From contig CALKTZ010000755.1 in the NCBI GenBank assembly GCA_937997355.1, forward strand, positions 1 through 11,862: DNA of 11,862 nucleotides, given 5' to 3'. Under the pieces are notes generated by a model. The model saw only the letters and a program-made list of their open reading frames with translations. It did no database searches and was not told the origin of the DNA. Position 1 is the first letter of the stretch. Each line of letters starts with the position of its first letter. Positions 7,222-11,862 of the stretch are shown in pieces. Both the position numbers and the translations under genes were made by a program. This DNA is from an uncultured Planctomycetales bacterium (lineage in GTDB: Bacteria > Planctomycetota > Planctomycetia > Isosphaerales > Isosphaeraceae).

Positions 7222-7226
7222 GGGAG
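7222..7226 (+). promoter_or_regulatory. Shine-Dalgarno deciding the GTG start of the DUF1501 gene
   Basis: GGGAG lies 6 nt before the GTG at 7233, within the 15-bp gap after the preceding stop codon. It selects the first of three consecutive GTG codons as initiator. Confidence 0.65.
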
Positions 7227-7232
7227 CCGATC

Positions 7233-8609
7233 GTGGTGGTGTTCGACTCGACAGGAACATATCCAACGGAATCCCGTCGCGGCTTTCTGCGATCCCTGAG
7301 TTCGGGAATGGCGGGGCTCGGCTTGGCCGGATTTCTGGGGACGGAACCTTCGCTCCTGGCCGCCGGCTCGGTTCCAGGGACGCATTTCGCTCCCCGCGCG
7401 AAACGGATGATTTTCCTGTTCATGGCGGGGGGGCCTTCGCACGTCGACCTCTTCGACCCCAAGCCGGCGATCCGGAAATTTGCCGGCCAACGCCCCGGCA
7501 GCACCAATATCCGGACCGAGCGCGTCACCGGAGGCTTGCTCCCGTCCCCATTTCAATTTCGACAATGCGGAGAGAACGGCGTCGAGATGAGTGAGCTGCT
7601 TCCTCATCTCCAAGGTTGTGCCGACGACCTTTGCGTGATCCGGTCCGTGCATGCCACCAATCCGAATCATGGCCCGGCGACGAACTTCATGGTTTCGGGG
7701 CGCACCGATCCCACGCACCCGAGCCTTGGCGCGTGGGTTTCTTATGGGCTCGGGACCGAGAATCAGGATCTTCCGGGGTTCGTTTCGCTCGGCCGCGCCT
7801 CGTTCGGCTCGGCCCGCAACGGCTATCTGCCGGGCGAGCACCAGGCCACGACGATCGGGATCGAGCGATCCGCGCCCGCTCAGATGATTCGGCATTTGAA
7901 GAATCTCCGAATCGAGCCGTCTCGGCAGGAGCGGCAACTGGAGTTTCTCAGGACGATGAATGCCCCCCATCTCGCGGAGCGAGGGGACGACCCGCTCATC
8001 GAGGCGAGAATCCGGGCGATGGAAACCGCGTTCCGGATGCAAACCGCCGCGCCTCGCGTCTTCGACATCCGGCAGGAAACCGCCGCAACCCGGGCCCTCT
8101 ACGGGGAGGGAGTGTTCGCCGATTCCTGCCTGCTCGCCCGTCGACTGGTCGAGAACGGCGTCCGGTTCGTCCAGATCAACAATGGCGGGTGGGACCATCA
8201 TGAAAACATCAACAAGGACATTGCCAAGAAATGCCGGGAGATCGATCGGCCGATCGCGGCACTCCTGACCGATCTCAAGCAGCGCGGCTTGCTCGACGAC
8301 ACTCTGGTCCTCTGGGGCGGAGAGTTCGGACGGACCCCCGTCTCAGAGAATGGCGATGGCCGCGACCACAACCCCCACGGCTTCACGGTTTTCATGGCCG
8401 GGGGGGGCGTCCGAGGGGGGATGGCTCATGGCGTCACCGATGAGTTCGGGTTCCGGGCCGTCGAGAACCGCGTGAGTGTCCACGATCTCCACGCCACCGT
8501 GCTCCACCTCCTGGGCGTGGACCATGAGCGTCTCACCTATCGCTATTCGGGGCGCGACTTTCGCCTGACCGACGTCGCCGGCGAAGTGGTGCGCCCCATC
8601 TTGGCCTGA
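7233..8609 (+). CDS. DUF1501 protein with Tat signal (sulfatase/phosphatase-like fold)
   Basis: The 458-residue protein has a twin-arginine signal (ESRRGFLRS at 13-21, then a Gly/Leu-rich hydrophobic stretch to about 45), so it is probably exported folded. The mature part follows the DUF1501 pattern: FLFMAGGPSHVDLFDPKP (61-78), VHATNPNHGPATNFMVSGR (139-157), NNGGWDHHENIN (316-327), LWGGEFGRTP (360-369), GRDHNPHGF (376-384) and VHDLHATVLHLLGVDH (416-431). These Asp/His clusters resemble metal-binding positions of the alkaline phosphatase/sulfatase superfamily, to which DUF1501 is distantly linked, but the Cys/Ser-x-Pro-x-Arg formylglycine motif is not seen. The activity is undescribed. It is almost always paired with PSCyt1/DUF1549/DUF1553 proteins, as here, implying a joint function. 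Translation starts at GTG behind GGGAG. An uninterrupted run of eight G at 8400-8407 encodes part of the AGGGVRGG loop; the frame is intact. Confidence 0.95.
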   Translation: MVVFDSTGTYPTESRRGFLRSLSSGMAGLGLAGFLGTEPSLLAAGSVPGTHFAPRAKRMIFLFMAGGPSHVDLFDPKPAIRKFAGQRPGSTNIRTERVTGGLLPSPFQFRQCGENGVEMSELLPHLQGCADDLCVIRSVHATNPNHGPATNFMVSGRTDPTHPSLGAWVSYGLGTENQDLPGFVSLGRASFGSARNGYLPGEHQATTIGIERSAPAQMIRHLKNLRIEPSRQERQLEFLRTMNAPHLAERGDDPLIEARIRAMETAFRMQTAAPRVFDIRQETAATRALYGEGVFADSCLLARRLVENGVRFVQINNGGWDHHENINKDIAKKCREIDRPIAALLTDLKQRGLLDDTLVLWGGEFGRTPVSENGDGRDHNPHGFTVFMAGGGVRGGMAHGVTDEFGFRAVENRVSVHDLHATVLHLLGVDHERLTYRYSGRDFRLTDVAGEVVRPILA

Positions 8610-8625
8610 GCGTCCCGGCGTTGTA

Positions 8626-8645
8626 GGTTAGTCATTCCGACTACC
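8626..8645 (+). other. Short intercistronic hairpin
   Basis: GGTTAGTC and GACTACC can pair into a seven-base-pair stem with one bulged T and a five-base loop, located in the 68-bp gap after the DUF1501 stop. No T-run follows, so it is not a standard terminator. It could be an mRNA-processing or stability element, or chance. Confidence 0.25.
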
Positions 8646-8677
8646 GAGCTCCATCCGCTTCAGACCCGGCCAACAAG

Positions 8678-9661
8678 ATGAATCACAAGCTCCGCGCCGC
8701 GCTGTATCTGATAGTCCTTCTTACCATTCCTCAGCCCGCTCGCGCCCTCCCGATGATCGTGAAGGTCGTGGAGTATGAGAGCCCGGCGGTTGCCCGCAAA
8801 CTGAAGTTCCGGATCAGCCTCCCCGCGAGCTATGAGAGCTCCGACAAGCGTTATCCGGTCCTGTATTTGCTCCACGGCTTCTCGGGCGATTACACGAGCT
8901 GGAACACGAATCAGCCCGAGAAGGTTGGTGAGCAATACGAGCTGATTTTGGTCCAGCCCGACTATGGGAATTCCTGGGGGGTGAACTGGTCCGAGAGCGA
9001 GCCGGGGCAGAAGAACGATTGGGAAGATGCGATCATCAAGGACCTGATCGGCTACGTTGACGCCCACTATCGAACCGTCGCGGCCCGTGCGGGGAGGGCG
9101 ATCAACGGCATCTCGATGGGCGGTTTCACCGCGCTGACGCTCGGCCTGCGTCATCCCGACATGTTCTGCTCGATCTCGGGACATAGCGGGTTGCTCGACT
9201 GGTCGCGCGGGTTCGCCAGGAAGTTGAAGGCCGACCCGAACGCGATCCTCCCGGAACGGAAGCCCGAGAAGAAGATCAAGCCGGCGATCGGTTTGCCCGA
9301 CTTCGATGATCAGGAAGAACGGACCCCGAAAGGGCGGATCTTCAAGACGGTCGCCGAGTGCGAGGCGCATGATCCCTACGTGCTTGCCGCCACCGGAGAC
9401 GTTGATAAGATGCCACACATTAATTTCGACTGCGGCACGGAAGATTCGTACTACGACTACAACCAGGACTTCTTACTGATCCTCCTGGCGAGAAAGATTC
9501 CATTCACCTATTCGCAGTCCCCCGGTGCGCACAACTCGGCATACTGGCGACGCGAAATTCGGACGTCGATGGCCATCCAGTACGAGGTGATCCGCCGGAA
9601 CCTTGCCGAGATGAAGGATGGATCGGGCGAGAAGAGTCAGAACAAGGCAACAGCCCCCTGA
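8678..9661 (+). CDS. Secreted FrmB-like esterase (alpha/beta hydrolase, COG0627 type)
   Basis: The 327-residue protein begins with a Sec signal peptide (about 1-23, core ALYLIVLLTIP, cleavage near ARA-L). It then shows the esterase D/S-formylglutathione hydrolase fold: RYPVLYLLHGFSGDYTSW (58-75), nucleophile Ser146 in NGISMGGFTAL, Asp256 in DCGTEDSYYDYN, and His285 in SPGAHNSAYWR, giving a complete triad with HG at 66-67 for the oxyanion hole. Export argues against a role in formaldehyde detoxification and favours an acyl, acetyl or feruloyl esterase-type reaction on an extracellular substrate. The C-terminal 20 residues are polar and low in complexity. It lies 68 bp after the DUF1501 gene and 41 bp before the enolase-superfamily gene, so cotranscription is likely. 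No Shine-Dalgarno is seen. Fold and triad are firm; the substrate is unknown. Confidence 0.88.
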   Translation: MNHKLRAALYLIVLLTIPQPARALPMIVKVVEYESPAVARKLKFRISLPASYESSDKRYPVLYLLHGFSGDYTSWNTNQPEKVGEQYELILVQPDYGNSWGVNWSESEPGQKNDWEDAIIKDLIGYVDAHYRTVAARAGRAINGISMGGFTALTLGLRHPDMFCSISGHSGLLDWSRGFARKLKADPNAILPERKPEKKIKPAIGLPDFDDQEERTPKGRIFKTVAECEAHDPYVLAATGDVDKMPHINFDCGTEDSYYDYNQDFLLILLARKIPFTYSQSPGAHNSAYWRREIRTSMAIQYEVIRRNLAEMKDGSGEKSQNKATAP

Positions 9662-9702
9662 GCGATCGAATGGGAGAGGGGCGAGCCGAGGATGGAATCC
9701 GG

Positions 9703-10875
9703 ATGAAGATCACCAAGATTGAAACGCACGTGCTGCTGGCCCCCGATTACGACATCTCGGCGTGTTCGTCGGCCCAGGACGACCTCGTGGTCGAGGTGCA
9801 TACCGACGAGGGAATCATCGGTATCGGCGAATGCGATACGAACCCCTGGGTCGCCCGCGAGTGTATCCGCGCGAGAGGGACCCACTGCATGGGGTTGGGT
9901 CTCCAGGAGATGCTCCTGGGGGCCGATCCGATGGAACCCGAAGCGATCTGGCGGAAGCTCTACGGCGGCTCGAAGATGACCGGGCGTCGCGGCGCCTTGA
10001 TTTGCGCCATGGGCGCGCTCGACATGGCCCTCTGGGACATCAAGGGAAAGGCGCTGGGGGTCCCGGTCTATCGGCTCCTGGGGCGGGAGACTCCGAGGAA
10101 GGTTACTCCCTACGCCTCGCTCCTGCCCACCGGTCGCACGCTCGACGCCTGTCGCGATTCGCTGATTGAGAAAGCCCTCAAGGCCCAGGGATTGGGGTTC
10201 AAGGCCGCCAAGTTGGAAGTCTGCATCAACGGGCCGTATAGTCACAACGGGCTTCAGGAGAGCGACGACTCGGTCGTGGAGATTGTGGCGGCTTGCCGCC
10301 AGGCCGTGGGGCCGGATCTCGTGCTGATGGTCGACGTCGCCTACGCGTGGCCAAGTGCCGAGGTCGCCTTGCGGGTGATCGAACGGCTTGCTCCGTACGA
10401 TCTCTTTTTCCTGGAAACGCCGATCGACATCGACGACCTGGAAGGCCATGCGCTGCTCCACGAACAATCGCCGATTCCGATCGCGGCCGGCGAGTGGCAG
10501 AACACCCACTTCGAATTCCTCGACCTCGCGGACCGAGGCAAGATCGACGTGCTCCAGCCCGATGTCGGGCGTGTTGGCGGCCTGTCCGAAGCGTGGAAGG
10601 TTTGCAACATCGCCCAGGATCGCGGCCTGAAGATCGTCCCGCATTGCTGGAAGACGGGGATTGGCATCGCGGCCAGCGCGCATCTCGCGGCGGCCTGCGA
10701 TGTAAGCCCCTATGTCGAATTTCTCCCGGTCGAGCTTGCCGAGTCGCCGCTCCGTCGCGAACTCCTGTCAACGGAGCTTGAAGTCGTTGACGGCGCGATC
10801 CAGTTCACCGATCGGCCCGGTCTGGGGATCGAACTCAACCGAGAAGCCCTGCGAAAATTCGAAGTCCGCGACTGA
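9703..10875 (+). CDS. Mandelate racemase/muconate lactonizing enzyme family protein
   Basis: The 390-residue enolase-superfamily enzyme abstracts a proton alpha to a carboxylate, typically to dehydrate or epimerise a sugar acid in the cytoplasm. The N-terminal capping domain (about 1-125) carries DEGIIGIGE (35-43) and AMGALDMALWDIKGKALGVPVYRLLG (102-127). In the barrel, Mg2+ ligands are Asp211, Glu238 (FLETP) and Glu264 (AAGEW). The His/Asp dyad is Asp287 (QPDVGR) and His314 (VPHCW), 27 residues apart as in mandelate racemase (270/297). Glu339 is a candidate for the late acidic residue. On the second strand Lys170 is followed by Glu172 (KLEV), so the usual K-x-K is K-x-E. ATG 9703 is chosen over in-frame ATG 9670 because family members begin directly with the MKITKIET-like strand. 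It has no signal peptide, unlike its neighbours. Family placement is firm; the substrate cannot be named. Confidence 0.93.
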   Translation: MKITKIETHVLLAPDYDISACSSAQDDLVVEVHTDEGIIGIGECDTNPWVARECIRARGTHCMGLGLQEMLLGADPMEPEAIWRKLYGGSKMTGRRGALICAMGALDMALWDIKGKALGVPVYRLLGRETPRKVTPYASLLPTGRTLDACRDSLIEKALKAQGLGFKAAKLEVCINGPYSHNGLQESDDSVVEIVAACRQAVGPDLVLMVDVAYAWPSAEVALRVIERLAPYDLFFLETPIDIDDLEGHALLHEQSPIPIAAGEWQNTHFEFLDLADRGKIDVLQPDVGRVGGLSEAWKVCNIAQDRGLKIVPHCWKTGIGIAASAHLAAACDVSPYVEFLPVELAESPLRRELLSTELEVVDGAIQFTDRPGLGIELNREALRKFEVRD

Positions 10876-10957
10876 TCGGCCAACGCGATGTCGGAACAGG
10901 GAGATGTACGTGGCTTTCTCGGGATCTCGTCCTGCATTCCATAATGGGCAGCCCATC

Positions 10958-11862
10958 ATGACATTCAACCGAAGTTGCCGCTGTTTCGGATTCATCCCGA
11001 TGGTCGCTGTCCTGGCGATGAGCGGAGTCGTCAAAGCCGGGGAAGCTGCTCCTTCCTCCGCTCCACGGCTATTCTTCACGTCTCAGGGTAAGACGGCCGT
11101 CATCCGGGCGGACGGGACGAATCTCAAATACTTCAACTTCGATCGCCCCAACCAGGCAACCTGGCAGCCTGGCCCGATGTTTCCCGATGGGAAGCGTGTC
11201 GTTTTCCTGAGCATGGAGCCTCGCCGCGACGGCCCCGGCCGTCCTTTCGAGGAGTATTACACCCAGACGCCGACACATCTCTGGATTCACGATCTCGACA
11301 CAGGCACACTCGATGAAATCTGCAACAAGGAACGACTCGCTCCCTTCGAAACCCCGGCCTTGTTGTTGAGCGATGATCGCATCCTCGTGCAGGTGGTGCG
11401 GAATAAGGTCGGGCAGATTTTCAGCATGAAGCTCGATGGAACCGACCCTCGCGAATTCACCCGGGCCGGCGAGGGACTCCCTTACGGCTTGAGCCTGAGC
11501 CCGGATGGTCGGCGTGTCGCCTATCATCTGGCGAGCCCCGCGGGCTACCAGGTCTGGACGAGCGACCCCGACGGGACGAATCGCGTTCAGGTCGCCGCCA
11601 GGCCCGATCATCTTTACTTCGGAACGAGCTGGTCGCCGGACGGCCGATGGGTCCTTTACATGGATTGCCCGAGCACCGAGCAGCCCGCGCACGATTGGGC
11701 CGACGTTTGCATCGGCCGGGCCGACGGCGGCGAGCATCGGGTCCTCACGAGCGGCCAGGCGATGTGGTTCGCGGCGACCTACGGCGATCCGAAGACGAGG
11801 GGCGGCGGGTCGAACGTTCCGGCCTGGACCCGAGACGGTGGCATCCTGTTTCCCCGCAGGTT
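10958..11862 (+). CDS. Secreted TolB-like beta-propeller protein (3' end beyond window)
   Basis: The frame runs open to the window edge with 301 residues visible; the C-terminus is missing. It starts with a probable Sec signal peptide (about 1-27, core FIPMVAVLAMSGVV, cleavage near VKA-G). PD40/WD40-like propeller motifs follow: FPDGKRVVF (75-83), SPDGRRVAYH (181-190) and SPDGRWVLYM (226-235), with IHDLDTGTLDEI (110-121), SMKLDGTDPREF (156-167) and TSDPDGTNRVQV (201-212) as matching repeat tails. Each blade presents an X-x-DGT-x-x motif like TolB, but there is no TolB N-terminal domain and no Pal system nearby. Such propellers in planctomycetes usually bind ligands or serve as scaffolds outside the cytoplasm. 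ATG 10958 is the first codon that opens a signal peptide; the ATG at 10944 is in another frame and stops at once. It sits 82 bp after the enolase-family gene on the same strand, possibly in the same operon. Confidence 0.85.
   Translation, partial: MTFNRSCRCFGFIPMVAVLAMSGVVKAGEAAPSSAPRLFFTSQGKTAVIRADGTNLKYFNFDRPNQATWQPGPMFPDGKRVVFLSMEPRRDGPGRPFEEYYTQTPTHLWIHDLDTGTLDEICNKERLAPFETPALLLSDDRILVQVVRNKVGQIFSMKLDGTDPREFTRAGEGLPYGLSLSPDGRRVAYHLASPAGYQVWTSDPDGTNRVQVAARPDHLYFGTSWSPDGRWVLYMDCPSTEQPAHDWADVCIGRADGGEHRVLTSGQAMWFAATYGDPKTRGGGSNVPAWTRDGGILFPRR

Noticed and set aside
7083..8201. 372-codon open frame on the minus strand
   Set aside because: It is antisense to the DUF1501 gene, whose motifs span the whole region; the antisense product has no domain or plausible start context.
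9637..10683. 348-codon open frame on the minus strand
   Set aside because: It is a shadow of the enolase-superfamily gene, which has all its metal ligands in the plus-strand frame.
10944..10956. ATGGGCAGCCCAT dyad before the propeller gene as an operator
   Set aside because: Arms are only five bases and it overlaps the likely ribosome-binding region; no related copy was seen elsewhere.
11069..11737. 222-codon open frame on the minus strand
   Set aside because: It is antisense to the propeller protein, whose PD40 motifs and signal peptide are clear.
1..11862. CRISPR arrays, tRNA or rRNA genes, insertion sequences, prophage or defence genes
   Set aside because: I searched by eye for spaced repeats, cloverleaf-like segments, transposase or integrase motifs and terminal inverted repeats and found none.

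Overview
The window is GC-rich DNA from what is almost certainly a planctomycete, probably of the Isosphaeraceae/Gemmatales type. The strongest evidence is the adjacent pair of a planctomycete-type cytochrome c (PSCyt1)/DUF1549/DUF1553 protein and a DUF1501 protein. This pairing is heavily expanded in Planctomycetota and scarce elsewhere. Several genes lack an obvious Shine-Dalgarno site and two probably use non-ATG starts. Apart from the AT-rich patch at about 1335-1500, base composition looks uniform, and I see no insertion sequence, integrase, CRISPR array, tRNA or rRNA.

Left part (1-4572), housekeeping or accessory genes. A membrane glycosyltransferase of the GT39/ArnT type runs leftward off the window edge (1-1334, minus). 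An AT-rich divergent spacer separates it from a small two-CBS-domain protein (1526-1966, plus). Convergent to that lies a leftward pair: an alpha/beta hydrolase (3748-4572) followed 81 bp later by malQ, a GH77 4-alpha-glucanotransferase (2071-3666).

Centre (4573-4823), a 251-bp divergent control region, the longest gene-free stretch. It holds two related perfect palindromes (TTTCCCGGGAAA and ATTTCCCGGAAAT) about four helical turns apart. It also has a good sigma70-like promoter (TTGATT, 17 bp, TATAGT) facing right. That promoter lies inside the longest reading frame starting at 4698 and so supports the later start at 4824.

Right part (4824-11862), five genes all on the plus strand with short gaps (15, 68, 41 and 82 bp), probably one transcription unit: the exported PSCyt1/DUF1549/DUF1553 protein with two CxxCH motifs; a Tat-exported DUF1501 protein; a secreted FrmB-like esterase; a cytoplasmic mandelate racemase/muconate lactonizing-type enolase; and a secreted TolB-like beta-propeller protein cut by the window end. 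My reading is a catabolic unit in which extracytoplasmic oxidation and ester hydrolysis release an acid, perhaps a sugar acid, that the cytoplasmic enolase-superfamily enzyme then dehydrates or epimerises. This is inference from context; the substrate cannot be read from the sequence. No clearly new system is visible. The most notable items are the twin palindromes, the make-up of the operon, and the K-x-E motif in the enolase-superfamily protein.
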